A stretch of DNA of 64,000 nucleotides from Acinetobacter calcoaceticus (GTDB lineage: Bacteria; Pseudomonadota; Gammaproteobacteria; Pseudomonadales; Moraxellaceae): positions 620,001 to 684,000 of the forward strand of contig NZ_JADVKT010000001.1 in assembly GCF_016508255.1 (NCBI RefSeq). Reading direction: 5' to 3'. A program made the position numbers and the translations under genes. This document shows, in pieces, positions 19,430 to 29,023 of this stretch (its first letter is position 1; every line of letters starts with the position of its first letter). Below the pieces are notes generated by a model. The model was not told the origin of the DNA. It did not search any database and was given only the letters and a program-made list of their open reading frames with translations.

Positions 19430-21667
19430 TTAAGCTTCAACAGTTGCAAGAGCTGCATTAAATGTAGCACTTGGACGCATTACAGCATCTACTTTTGCTT
19501 TATCAATTGCATAGTAACCACCGATGTCAGCTGGTTTACCTTGTACTTGAGCAAGTTCAGCAACAATTTTCGGTTCTTGTTCAGCTAAAGTTTTTGCAAG
19601 AGGAGCAAATTTAGCTTTTAACTCAGCATCTTCGCTCTGTGCAGCAAGCGCTTCAGCCCAGTAAAGTGACAAGTAGAAATGGCTACCACGGTTGTCAATT
19701 TCACCCGTACGGCGTGATGGAGACTTGCCGTTATCAAGTAACTTGTCAGTCGCTTCATCAAGCGTCTTCGCAAGTAACTTAGCACGAGCATTATTTTCTT
19801 TAATACCCATTTCTTCTAAAGAAGCTGCTAGAGCAAGGAACTCACCAAGCGAATCCCAACGTAAGTGGTTTTCTTCAACAAGTTGCTGTACGTGTTTTGG
19901 CGCTGAACCACCCGCACCTGTCTCGTACATACCACCACCCGCCATAAGCGGAACAATAGATAACATTTTTGCAGAAGTACCAAGTTCCATAATCGGGAAC
20001 AAGTCAGTTAAGTAGTCACGTAAAATGTTACCAGTCACAGAAATAGTATCTAGACCACGTACTACACGCTCAAGTGTGTAACGCATTGCACGTACTTGAG
20101 ACATAATCTGGATATCTAGGCCGTTTGTGTCATGATCTTTTAAATACGTTTGTACTTTCTTGATCAATTCATTTTCGTGTGGACGGTACGGGTCAAGCCA
20201 GAAGATCGCAGGCATGCCTGAGTTACGTGCACGAGTTACTGCAAGTTTAACCCAGTCACGAATCGGAGCATCTTTAACCTGACACATACGCCAGATATCG
20301 CCTTCTTCAACATTTTGAGTCAATAACACTTCACCAGTGTCAAGATCGGTAATGTTTGCAATACCAGCTTCTGAAATTTCAAAAGTCTTGTCATGAGAAC
20401 CGTATTCTTCAGCTTTTTGAGCCATCAAACCAACGTTCGGTACAGTACCCATAGTCTTCGGATCGAAGTTACCATGCCACTTACAGAAGTTGATCATTTC
20501 TTGGTAAATACGGGCAAATGTTGATTCTGGCATAACAGCTTTAGCATCATATTGCTTACCATCGGCACCCCACATTTTACCACCAGCACGGATCATTGCA
20601 GGCATAGAAGCGTCAACGATGATGTCGTTAGGTGAGTGGAAGTTTGTGATGCCTTTTGCTGAATCAACCATTGCAAGTGCAGGACGGTGTTCTTGACATG
20701 CATGTAAATCTTCAATGATTTCTTCACGTAATGACGTTGGAAGAGTTTCGATTTTCTCGTATAACCCAGCCATACCGTTATTTACGTTAATGCCTAATTC
20801 GTCAAATAACTTACCGTGTTTTTCAAAAGCTTCTTTGTAATAGATTTTCACACAGTGACCGAAAACGATCGGGTGTGAAACTTTCATCATTGTCGCTTTT
20901 ACGTGTAAAGAGAACAAAATGCCCGCTTCTTTACAGTCATCAAGTTCTTTTTCATAGAAATCACAAAGTGCTTTCTTGCTCATGAACATTGAATCAATGA
21001 TTTCGCCGTCTTGTAGCGCAACTTTTGGCTTAAGCACGATGCTCTTACCACTAGTTGTAATGAGTTCCATTTTCACATTACGTGCGCGATCAAGTGTCAT
21101 TGACTTTTCGCCATGGTAGAAGTCACCTTCTTCCATATGTGAAACATGAGTTTGTGACCACTGTTTCCACTCGCTCATTGAATGAGGGTGTTTTTTTGCG
21201 TAATTTTTAACTGCTGCTGGAGCACGACGATCAGAGTTACCCTCACGAAGGACAGGGTTTACTGCTGAACCAAGGCACTTGCCATAACGAGCTTTAATTG
21301 ATTTTTCTTCTTCAGTTACAGGATTTTCCGGATAATCAGGAATTGCATAACCTTTTGATTGAAGCTCTTTGATACATGCAGTTAATTGCGCAACAGACGC
21401 ACTGATATTCGGTAGTTTGATAATGTTAGTATCTGGATCTTGTGTAAGACGACCTAGCTCTGCAAGGTTGTCGGATACCTTTTGCTCTTCACTTAGGTAA
21501 TCAGCGAATTCTGCGAGCACACGTGCAGCTACAGAGATGTCACTTTTAATAATCTCGATGCCAGCTGGCTTAGTAAAGGTCTCAATGATCGGCAGTAGCG
21601 AATAGGTCGCCAATAGTGGCGCCTCGTCAGTCAGTGTGTAAATAATAGTTGACTTTTCACCAGCCAT
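19430..21667 (-). CDS. icd2: Monomeric NADP-dependent isocitrate dehydrogenase
   Basis: 745-residue monomeric-type IDH, unrelated in length to the dimeric enzyme. Typical sequence: [20 protein letters not shown] at the N-terminus, [25 protein letters not shown], the [19 protein letters not shown] region, [13 protein letters not shown] and [17 protein letters not shown]. It has the same reaction as icd. In Acinetobacter and psychrophiles the two isozymes differ in regulation and temperature or carbon-source response. A strong ribosome site (GGAAGGGG) precedes the ATG. Confidence 0.96.
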   Translation of the reverse strand: MAGEKSTIIYTLTDEAPLLATYSLLPIIETFTKPAGIEIIKSDISVAARVLAEFADYLSEEQKVSDNLAELGRLTQDPDTNIIKLPNISASVAQLTACIKELQSKGYAIPDYPENPVTEEEKSIKARYGKCLGSAVNPVLREGNSDRRAPAAVKNYAKKHPHSMSEWKQWSQTHVSHMEEGDFYHGEKSMTLDRARNVKMELITTSGKSIVLKPKVALQDGEIIDSMFMSKKALCDFYEKELDDCKEAGILFSLHVKATMMKVSHPIVFGHCVKIYYKEAFEKHGKLFDELGINVNNGMAGLYEKIETLPTSLREEIIEDLHACQEHRPALAMVDSAKGITNFHSPNDIIVDASMPAMIRAGGKMWGADGKQYDAKAVMPESTFARIYQEMINFCKWHGNFDPKTMGTVPNVGLMAQKAEEYGSHDKTFEISEAGIANITDLDTGEVLLTQNVEEGDIWRMCQVKDAPIRDWVKLAVTRARNSGMPAIFWLDPYRPHENELIKKVQTYLKDHDTNGLDIQIMSQVRAMRYTLERVVRGLDTISVTGNILRDYLTDLFPIMELGTSAKMLSIVPLMAGGGMYETGAGGSAPKHVQQLVEENHLRWDSLGEFLALAASLEEMGIKENNARAKLLAKTLDEATDKLLDNGKSPSRRTGEIDNRGSHFYLSLYWAEALAAQSEDAELKAKFAPLAKTLAEQEPKIVAELAQVQGKPADIGGYYAIDKAKVDAVMRPSATFNAALATVEA

Positions 21668-22015
21668 ATATAGCCCCTTCCGTTTGATTGAGTGTTGAGG
21701 ACCGAGCTTTTGGCCCAGAGCCTACGAACCGATATGCTTAAATAAAACCCTGAGAGTATCGGCTCTCATTGTCTTCCAGTCAACGAAATATCCAGTGATA
21801 ACGACATTTCGTAGCGAAATAATACATAATTCAAATCTTTAGATAAGTTTCTAATATCTAACTCATTGTAATACGCACATTCAGATCACTTTTTAGACAT
21901 TAAACATCATTAAAATACATGAGATATCTTTCAGTGTTCTGACAATTATTATACTTTTCATTCAAAATAAACTCAAAGGTAAAACGGATTTCACCATTTA
22001 GAAGGACTTAAAAAT
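21668..22015. other. Upstream region of icd2, no gene seen
   Basis: About 350 bp without a convincing ORF. The icd2-proximal part holds small perfect hairpins: TGAGAG/CTCTCA around 21752-21769, and ATTTCG-TAG-CGAAAT at 21806-21820 with a further ACGAAAT at 21784. The distal part is AT-rich. It probably contains the icd2 promoter and a leader about 100-150 bases long. Confidence 0.4.
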
Positions 22016-22047
22016 AAAAACCGATGTGCAAAACATCGGTTTTTTAT
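22016..22047 (-). terminator. Terminator after M61 peptidase gene
   Basis: AAAAACCGATGT and ACATCGGTTTTT arms with a short loop, T-run on both strands; lies just past the stop of the minus-strand gene. Confidence 0.88.
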
Positions 22048-22063
22048 AAACTATTTATTAGCG

Positions 22064-23776
22064 TTAATCTAAGCTTTTAACTAACCATTTTTCAGTTTTA
22101 GCCTGATCTTCAACCACAAGCTCAACTTCGGTTAAATCAGATGTAGCACACTCAACTTCAAAAGATATTAACTCGTCGCGACGGAAAGCAAATACAGTAT
22201 AAATACCATCCAGTTTTGCATACTTCTCGATAAGCTTAGTGGATGCTTTTAAACCATCAATTGCAATAATCACATCATTGGCAGAAATACCTGCTTTTGC
22301 TCCAACGCTATCACGGCGAGCACTCTGTACCAGTACACCTTCTGGTTTATCAACAAGTTTTAAGCCTAATGGCAAAGATTTGTCAGTTTTAACTCTATAG
22401 CTTAAGCCAAACTCAGGAAACAGCTGATCAAGCGGCAATTCATCGGTCGTATTAATCAAATGATTAATTTGTTCAACCCAGTTATCACCTGTCAACTCTT
22501 TACATAAATCAAAAATGGTTCGCTCATTTACTTGAACGCCATTTTGAGTATTTTCATATAATCGACGCATTAAATCATCAAGACTAGAACCACGTAGACG
22601 TAAACCTAGATCTAGGCACAACGCAACCAAAGCACCCTTATTGTAGTAACTAGTGCCTGCGTTATTTGAATTTTCATCTTGACGATAAAATTTGATCCAA
22701 GCATCAAAACTGGATTCAGAAACAGACTGGATCAAGCGACCCGGATTTTGTAAATAGCGATCAATTTGTGATTTCAACAAATCCAAATAAGACTTTTGAG
22801 AAATCACACCGCTACGCAATAAAATTAAGTCATCATAATATGAAGTAAAACCTTCAAATATCCACAGCAAAGAGGTGTAACTTTCTTGATGCAAATCATA
22901 ATTTGCAAAGTTTTCTGGACGGATAAACTTCACTAACCATGAATGAAAATATTCATGACTGCATAATCCTAAGAAACGTTGATAATCTTTAGAAGGTTCA
23001 GCCGGCTCATTCGATTTTGGCAAATCATCACGTGGTGTAATAAGGCTTGTGCTATTGCAATGCTCTAATCCACCATACGTACTCCCTGTTGCCATGGTCA
23101 TAAAGGTATAGTTTTTAAATGGTGCTGAACCGAACATATTTATTTCAGTCGCACAAATCTTTTCAATATCGGCTTTTAAGCGATCAAGATTGGTATTGTG
23201 TTGACCAGAAATTACGAACTCATGTTCAATACCTTGTGTTTCAAAACTAAAGCGCGTTTGATCAGCCAACTCAAATGGGCTATCAATAAGCTGGTCGTAA
23301 TGATCTGCTTTTAAGGTAAAACGGCCTTTAACCAAACTCTTTGAGCTTAAACCAGTCGCTAACTGAAAATGCTTTAACTCATCTGGCAAGAAAATTTCCA
23401 ACTCACAAGCAGATTGTTCCTGTCCTTCCAGAGCCAAACATACACAGGCTGGATTAATATATAAACGCGTCTGGTCTACATAAGCACCACGTACAGATAA
23501 ATCATATGCATAGACATCATATTCAAGCGTCATTAACTCATGGTCTGTATTAAATAAACGCCAGCGATTTTTGCTGGTTTTTTTAATATCGAGCATACGT
23601 CCAGCTTCATCATAAGCTTTAACGGATTCAATATGTTTTGAGAACTCTCGAATTAGATAACTACCCGGAATCCACGTTGGTAGCCAAAGTTCCTGATTCG
23701 GATTGGCTAAAAAACGAATTGTTACGTGAACAAGGTGCTGTTTGTAATCATCGAACTCAATTTGATAATGCAACAT
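22064..23776 (-). CDS. M61 family (glycyl aminopeptidase-like) metallopeptidase with PDZ domain
   Basis: 570 residues. The N-terminal beta domain is followed by a gluzincin catalytic domain with HEYFH at 274-278 and the third zinc ligand in WIFEGFTSYYDD (about 308). A PDZ domain covers about 470-545 (GVLVQSARRDSVGAKAGISANDVIIAIDG). No signal peptide, so probably cytoplasmic. M61 members such as Sphingomonas glycyl aminopeptidase release N-terminal Gly or Ala. Divergent from dacC. Confidence 0.92.
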   Translation of the reverse strand: MLHYQIEFDDYKQHLVHVTIRFLANPNQELWLPTWIPGSYLIREFSKHIESVKAYDEAGRMLDIKKTSKNRWRLFNTDHELMTLEYDVYAYDLSVRGAYVDQTRLYINPACVCLALEGQEQSACELEIFLPDELKHFQLATGLSSKSLVKGRFTLKADHYDQLIDSPFELADQTRFSFETQGIEHEFVISGQHNTNLDRLKADIEKICATEINMFGSAPFKNYTFMTMATGSTYGGLEHCNSTSLITPRDDLPKSNEPAEPSKDYQRFLGLCSHEYFHSWLVKFIRPENFANYDLHQESYTSLLWIFEGFTSYYDDLILLRSGVISQKSYLDLLKSQIDRYLQNPGRLIQSVSESSFDAWIKFYRQDENSNNAGTSYYNKGALVALCLDLGLRLRGSSLDDLMRRLYENTQNGVQVNERTIFDLCKELTGDNWVEQINHLINTTDELPLDQLFPEFGLSYRVKTDKSLPLGLKLVDKPEGVLVQSARRDSVGAKAGISANDVIIAIDGLKASTKLIEKYAKLDGIYTVFAFRRDELISFEVECATSDLTEVELVVEDQAKTEKWLVKSLD

Positions 23777-23946
23777 AAATTCTTCAATTTAAAATAAGAA
23801 CGGCTTCACATTAGATTATCACTTTTTTGTATCGTCTTGCGTAGATGTATTTTTTGACAACAATTCCCACTAGCCTTCGACTAAAAAAAGGCATAGCATG
23901 CTGTGCATCTGTGTCCCGTATTTGCCAGTAAAAGTTAAGGTCATCC

Positions 23947-25266
23947 GTGAAATTTTTTCTATCTCTTTTTACCCTGTTCAGTATTTTCTGCACTACCCTA
24001 ACCAATGCCGCTTTACTCAATATTGCACCTGAAAGTGTTGAAGCCGCAGCATGGACTATTGTAGATACTCAATCGGGTCAAATCATTGCTGAGCATAATA
24101 GTCATGTGCAACGCGCACCAGCATCTTTAACCAAAATGATGGTTGCTTATATTGCCTTAAAAGAGATTAAAGCTGGAAAGCTGAAAAAAGATGAAATCAT
24201 TACTGCAACACCTGTAGTTAGTGTAGTGCAATGGGATGAATCTCAAATGTATCTCAAAGCTGGCGAACAGATCTCGGTTGATCAGCTATTAGCTGGTTTA
24301 ATTGTGATGTCTGCTAATGATGCAGCTGTGACTTTAGCTGAAAAAATTTCTGGTGATGTTCCGCACTTTGTACAACGTATGAATCAAGAAGCTCAGGCTT
24401 TGGGTATGAAAGACACCCATTTTAGTAATCCTCCCGGAATTACAATGCCTGACCATTACACAACAGCACATGATCTTAGCTTATTGGGTCAGGCTTTAAT
24501 TAAACAAACTCCTGAATATTTGCATTATTCAAAAATGCCAAGCTTTAGCTACAATCAACGCTTTCACCATGCGACTAACCTTGCATTGAAATATGACCCA
24601 TCTGTTGACGGCTTAAAAACTGGTTACACTAAAGCAGCGGGTTATAATTTGGCATTAACAGCTTCACGTCCTTCATTTTCATCTGACTTAGCTCAAAGAC
24701 GTTTATTGGTGATCGTTTTAGGTACACCAAGTGCGGTTAAACGTGCAGAAATTGCAGATAAGTTAATGAATCTTGCTTATGCTTATACACGCGATGAAGT
24801 CATCATTCCTCAGCAAAAACTCATTGCTGAGCTCCCTGTTATAAAATCAACGCTTAAAATGTTTAAGGTTGAAACTAAACAACCAACGATTGTGACCACC
24901 TCTTTATATGCTGAACCGACCCCAATTGATCTCAACACCTTTGATAATGTGACTCAGCGCGTTCAAGTACTTGATAACAACCTGCAACCAAATGTTATTG
25001 CTCCGTTAGAAAATACTCAAACACGTGTAAATATTGAATTAAATGAAAAGCAATTAACTGCACCATTAACAAAAGTGATGAGTTTGGCGACAGTATCTAT
25101 TTATCAAAACAACCAGCTTATTCGTAGTCTTCAAATTGAAGATAACGTACGTATTGAAGAAGCTAATATTTTCCAAAAAATCATAATGTGGTTTTCTAGC
25201 CTCTTCTCTATTTTTTCATCAAGTGAACACAGCGCAGCAAAACTCTACCCTGTAGATTCGCATTAA
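23947..25266 (+). CDS. dacC: D-alanyl-D-alanine carboxypeptidase (PBP5/6 type)
   Basis: Class C low-molecular-weight PBP that trims the terminal D-Ala of peptidoglycan stem peptides; also bound by beta-lactams. Signal peptide residues 1-21. Active-site motifs are complete: S60-LTK63, S122-A-N124 and K224-TG. The C-terminal domain ends in a hydrophobic, probably amphipathic helix (FQKIIMWFSSLFSIF) that would anchor it to the inner membrane surface. The start is a GTG at 23947 with AAGG 6 bases upstream. 439 residues, slightly longer than E. coli DacA. Confidence 0.93.
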   Translation: MKFFLSLFTLFSIFCTTLTNAALLNIAPESVEAAAWTIVDTQSGQIIAEHNSHVQRAPASLTKMMVAYIALKEIKAGKLKKDEIITATPVVSVVQWDESQMYLKAGEQISVDQLLAGLIVMSANDAAVTLAEKISGDVPHFVQRMNQEAQALGMKDTHFSNPPGITMPDHYTTAHDLSLLGQALIKQTPEYLHYSKMPSFSYNQRFHHATNLALKYDPSVDGLKTGYTKAAGYNLALTASRPSFSSDLAQRRLLVIVLGTPSAVKRAEIADKLMNLAYAYTRDEVIIPQQKLIAELPVIKSTLKMFKVETKQPTIVTTSLYAEPTPIDLNTFDNVTQRVQVLDNNLQPNVIAPLENTQTRVNIELNEKQLTAPLTKVMSLATVSIYQNNQLIRSLQIEDNVRIEEANIFQKIIMWFSSLFSIFSSSEHSAAKLYPVDSH

Positions 25267-25275
25267 AAACATCAA

Positions 25276-25341
25276 ATTGTGCACAGAGGCACAATAAATT
25301 TTACATATAAAAGATGGCATAATTCAGCCATCTTTTTTTTA
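25276..25341 (+). terminator. Double hairpin terminator after dacC
   Basis: A weak hairpin (ATTGTGC/GCACAAT, 25276-25296) and then a strong one (AAAGATGGC/GCCATCTTT followed by eight Ts, about 25310-25340). Confidence 0.85.
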
Positions 25342-25365
25342 TAGAAAAATAATTAGGTGATAAAA

Positions 25366-26652
25366 ATGGCCCAAGAATTACATCATATTGTTATCGTTGG
25401 TGGTGGAGCTGGCGGTTTAGAACTGGCTACTCAACTCGGCGAAACCTATGGAAAAAATAATAAGGCTAAAATTACATTAGTTGATCAAAATCTTACTCAT
25501 ATCTGGAAACCCCTGCTTCATGAAATTGCAGCAGGTTCTTTAAATCCGCATGAAGAACAGACTAACTATTTTGCTCATGCAGAAAAACATCACTATGAGT
25601 TTGTGTTAGGAACATTAGTTGGAGTTAATAAAGATAAAAAATTCATTGATTTAATTCCGCCGCAGGTTTCTAAAGAACAAAATACCAATATTCAGCAATT
25701 GAGTTACGACACGCTTATTTTAGCGCTTGGTTCTGTGTCAAATGACTTTAATACAGCAGGCGTGCGTGAAAACTGCCATTTCCTCGACAGTCGTAAACAG
25801 GCTGATGTCTTCCAGCAAGATTTATTGCATCTATACATTGAAGCTCAAAACCAACCTGATCAACGTACGTTAAATATCGGGATTGTTGGAGCTGGTGCAA
25901 CAGGTGTAGAACTTGCTGCCGAACTCATTGAAACGACTAAAAACTTTTATCGATATGGTTTAAAAAAGATTCATCCCAACCAAGTTAAAATTACCCTAAT
26001 TGAGGCTTCTGAGCGCATTTTACCTGCTCTAAGTGAAAAAACGGCTGAGCATAGTGCAAAACAGCTCAAAAAAATGGGCATTGAAGTTTTAACAAAACAT
26101 CGCGTTGAAAAAATTGATGAGCATTCCATCTATTTTGGTAATGGTGATCAATTAAAAAGTGATATTACCGTCTGGGCTGCTGGTGTAAAAGCACCAAAAG
26201 TTTTAGAAAGCTTTACTGATTTTGAACGCGACAATATTAACCGCCTGATGGTCTACGCAACATTACAAACCTATTCCGACCCAAATGTATTTGCTTTTGG
26301 TGATTGTGCCCGTTGCCAACTTGATGCAAGACATCCTCCACTTGGCCCGCGTGCTCAAGTTGCAAGCCAACAAGCGAGCTTTTTAGTCGATGCTATGGCT
26401 GCTCGACTTAATGGCCGATCACAACCCATGTTTACCTTTAACGACAAAGGTTCGCTTGTGTCTTTAAGCCGTAATAAAGCCGTTGGAGAATTACTTGGCG
26501 ATGTAAGTGTGCAAGGATATATTGCCAAAACAATGTACGTATCTTTATATCGTTTACATCAAGCAACGATTCACGGGTACACCCAGGCTGGACTACTCAC
26601 AATGAAAGATTTACTTACAAGACGTGTACGTCCAAAAATTAAACTATATTGA
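25366..26652 (+). CDS. ndh: Type II NADH dehydrogenase (non-proton-pumping)
   Basis: FAD enzyme passing electrons from NADH to quinone at the inner membrane face. It aligns with E. coli Ndh throughout: IVGGGAGGLE near the N-terminus (FAD), IVGAGATGVELAAEL (NADH), and VFAFGDCARC near residue 305. The C-terminal segment of Ndh, presumed membrane-binding, is conserved (SLYRLHQATIHGY). I start at ATG 25366 (AGGTGA 5 bases upstream); a GTG at 25357 overlaps that ribosome site and is unlikely. 428 residues. Confidence 0.95.
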   Translation: MAQELHHIVIVGGGAGGLELATQLGETYGKNNKAKITLVDQNLTHIWKPLLHEIAAGSLNPHEEQTNYFAHAEKHHYEFVLGTLVGVNKDKKFIDLIPPQVSKEQNTNIQQLSYDTLILALGSVSNDFNTAGVRENCHFLDSRKQADVFQQDLLHLYIEAQNQPDQRTLNIGIVGAGATGVELAAELIETTKNFYRYGLKKIHPNQVKITLIEASERILPALSEKTAEHSAKQLKKMGIEVLTKHRVEKIDEHSIYFGNGDQLKSDITVWAAGVKAPKVLESFTDFERDNINRLMVYATLQTYSDPNVFAFGDCARCQLDARHPPLGPRAQVASQQASFLVDAMAARLNGRSQPMFTFNDKGSLVSLSRNKAVGELLGDVSVQGYIAKTMYVSLYRLHQATIHGYTQAGLLTMKDLLTRRVRPKIKLY

Positions 26653-26716
26653 GTTGAATTTTTTAAGTTCATCCCTATTTAGATAAAAACGCATTATATA
26701 AAAGTGTTAAAGATTC

Positions 26717-26739
26717 AAATTTTGTAGTCTACAAAATTT
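26717..26739. promoter_or_regulatory. Perfect 23-base palindrome at the slyD-like promoter
   Basis: Arms AAATTTTGTAG (26717-26727) and CTACAAAATTT (26729-26739) with one central base. A -10-like TATGAT lies at 26751-26756, and the right half covers the -35 position (TCTACA, 17-base spacer). It looks like an operator. A weak terminator for ndh is possible because Ts follow, but the stem is AT-rich with no loop. Confidence 0.5.
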
Positions 26740-26788
26740 ATTTTTCACTTTATGATGTACGCTTTAATTGATTGAATGGATCAAAAAC

Positions 26789-27271
26789 ATGACTGCTATT
26801 GCAAATAACCACGTGGTTTCATTCCACTACAAATTAACAAACGCTGAGGGTGAAACACTTGATCAATCTCAAGGTGAACCACTTGCCTATTTGCACGGTG
26901 CAGGCAATATCATTCCTGGTTTAGAAAATGCATTAACAGGTAAAACTGTTGGTGAAAAATTTACTGTTAACGTACCAGCAGCTGAAGGTTATGGCGAATA
27001 TAACCCAGATCTAGTTCAAGAAGTTCCAGCTCAAATGTTCCAAGGTGTTGAGAACATTCAACCTGGTATGCAATTCCAAGCGCAAACAGACGACGGCGTA
27101 CAGATCGTAACTGTTAAAGCGGTTGAAGGCGACAACATTGTTGTTGATGCTAACTTCCCACTTGCTGGTCAAGATTTAACTTTTGAAGTTGAAATCGTAG
27201 AAATCCGTGAAGCTTCTGAAGAAGAATTAGATCACGGTCACGTACACGGTGCGGGTGGTCATCACCACTAA
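26789..27271 (+). CDS. slyD: SlyD-like FKBP-type peptidyl-prolyl isomerase
   Basis: 160-residue cytoplasmic FKBP with the insert-in-flap arrangement of SlyD. FKBP core motifs: VSFHYKLTNAEGETLD, YLHGAGNIIPGLENAL, and the C-terminal FEVEIVEIREA. The chaperone flap domain covers about residues 70-125 (GYGEYNPDLVQEVP...FPLAGQDL). The short C-terminal tail (DHGHVHGAGGHHH) is His-rich and likely binds nickel or other metals, though it has no cysteines. Start at ATG 26789 with GGAT 8 bases upstream. It has a perfect palindrome in its promoter region. Confidence 0.88.
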   Translation: MTAIANNHVVSFHYKLTNAEGETLDQSQGEPLAYLHGAGNIIPGLENALTGKTVGEKFTVNVPAAEGYGEYNPDLVQEVPAQMFQGVENIQPGMQFQAQTDDGVQIVTVKAVEGDNIVVDANFPLAGQDLTFEVEIVEIREASEEELDHGHVHGAGGHHH

Positions 27272-27290
27272 TGCATCTGTAAAGATGATA

Positions 27291-27319
27291 AGAGCAAAGC
27301 TTCGGCTTTGCTTTTTTTA
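27291..27319 (+). terminator. UUCG-tetraloop terminator after slyD
   Basis: AGCAAAGC-TTCG-GCTTTGCT followed by seven Ts. Confidence 0.92.
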
Positions 27320-27387
27320 TGTCTTTATTTTATATAATATCTTGATAACAAAAATCTAACTCACTCAACTTTATAAAGGTATCTTTC

Positions 27388-28830
27388 ATGTCAAGCGTAA
27401 ATCAGCTTATTTGGTTTCGTCAGGATTTGAGAGTTCGGGATCATGCTGCATTATGGCATGCCTGCCAACAAGGCCCTTCGATTGGGTTAATTATTTTGTC
27501 GCCTGAACAATGGAAAATACATCACGATGCGCCTATAAAAATTAATTTCTATTTACGCCAGCTTCAACAACTCAAAAAAGAATTAGAACAGCTTAATATT
27601 CCACTTATCATTCAAGTCATTCCCTACTGGAAAGATATTGCAGACTATATTTCTAAGCTCGCTCAACAACTCAATATCGAAAATGTTTACTCAAATATAG
27701 AAGTAGGTGTGAATGAGTTGAAAAGAGATAAAATTGTACAACAAGCTTTAAATCAACAGAGTAAAGAGCTTTTTTTATTTCATGACCGCACGATTTTCCC
27801 TTTACGTTCCATTCGTAATCAGTCACGGCAACCGTATCAAGTTTTCAGTGCATTCAAAAAAGCTTGTTACTCGAAACTAGATATAAGTGGCTTGCCCCAG
27901 TGCTATCCAATTCCTGAGAAACAAAATACCTATCCAGAGTCTTATTCAACTATAAAAAGTTTAGATCTAGAAGATATTGAAGCTTTTTTTGACTCATCAA
28001 TTTCGAAAGAGCAACAAGACTTATGGCCTTTCGGAGAAGATTTTGCTCTGGAGCAGCTCGATTTATTTATTGAAGATCATTTATCTACTTATAAATTAGA
28101 ACGTGATTTTCCAAATTTAAAAGGTACTAGCCAACTTTCTCCTTATTTAAATCTTGGAATTTTATCTATTCGCCAATGTTTACAGGCTCTCTTTCGTGCT
28201 GAACATGGCAACTTTCATCTGTCAAACGAGGGCCAGCAAACATGGTTAGATGAATTACTTTGGCGCGAATTCTATCAACATATTTTATTTGATTTCCCGC
28301 ATGTCTCTAAGCACTTTCCTTTTAAGCAAAATACTCAAAATATTAAGTGGGAAAATAATCAAGAGCATTTGGTCGCATGGCAAAATGGCCAAACAGGCAT
28401 ACCGATTATTGATGCGGGCATGCGCCAGCTACAAAAAACAGGATGGATGCATAATCGTGTCCGCATGATTACCGCTATGTTTTTGTGTAAAAACCTACTC
28501 ATCGATTGGCGAGTTGGTGAACAATGGTTTATGGAACACTTAATCGATGGTGATTTAGCTGCGAATAATGGTGGCTGGCAATGGTGTGCATCCACAGGAA
28601 CTGATGCTGTACCCTATTTCAGAATTTTTAACCCTATTGCTCAATCTAAGAAATTTGACCCAAATGGAGACTATATTCGTCAATGGGTGGATGAATTAGC
28701 TCATCTAGACAATAAAATGATTCATGAACCCTACTCAACCAAAACTAATCTTCAATTGAATTATCCAAAGCCAATTGTTGATTTAAAAGAAACGCGTATC
28801 AACGCAATTGAAACATTCAAGAATCTTTAG
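27388..28830 (+). CDS. phrB: Deoxyribodipyrimidine photolyase
   Basis: FAD-dependent, light-driven repair of cyclobutane pyrimidine dimers. 480 residues. The N-terminal antenna domain opens with LIWFRQDLRVRDHAAL. The FAD domain has the class I photolyase signatures LDELLWREFYQHIL, GMRQLQKTGWMHNRVRM, DWRVGEQWFMEHLIDGD and ANNGGWQWCASTGTDA. Its tail is slightly extended. Monocistronic, between the slyD terminator and the polysaccharide cluster. Confidence 0.95.
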   Translation: MSSVNQLIWFRQDLRVRDHAALWHACQQGPSIGLIILSPEQWKIHHDAPIKINFYLRQLQQLKKELEQLNIPLIIQVIPYWKDIADYISKLAQQLNIENVYSNIEVGVNELKRDKIVQQALNQQSKELFLFHDRTIFPLRSIRNQSRQPYQVFSAFKKACYSKLDISGLPQCYPIPEKQNTYPESYSTIKSLDLEDIEAFFDSSISKEQQDLWPFGEDFALEQLDLFIEDHLSTYKLERDFPNLKGTSQLSPYLNLGILSIRQCLQALFRAEHGNFHLSNEGQQTWLDELLWREFYQHILFDFPHVSKHFPFKQNTQNIKWENNQEHLVAWQNGQTGIPIIDAGMRQLQKTGWMHNRVRMITAMFLCKNLLIDWRVGEQWFMEHLIDGDLAANNGGWQWCASTGTDAVPYFRIFNPIAQSKKFDPNGDYIRQWVDELAHLDNKMIHEPYSTKTNLQLNYPKPIVDLKETRINAIETFKNL

Positions 28831-28890
28831 ACGCCACTTCTGTCTTTTGTGTTTATTTTTGATTAAAAAAAAACGAGAAATTTGACTATA

Positions 28891-28920
28891 TTGTGACTTT
28901 ACTCTAAAAATGATTATAAA
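28891..28920 (+). promoter_or_regulatory. Candidate promoter of the left polysaccharide operon
   Basis: TTGTGA (28891-28896), an 18-base spacer and TATAAA (28915-28920), about 105 bases upstream of the first gene. Moderate match only. Confidence 0.35.
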
Positions 28921-29023
28921 GGGATTTATAAAAGGACAAACACAACAATAAATTCAAAAAACATCACAGTTCATTAGAAAAGTATAAAAATTAACATTAC
29001 AAAAAAAGGTAGCCAGAGCTCGC

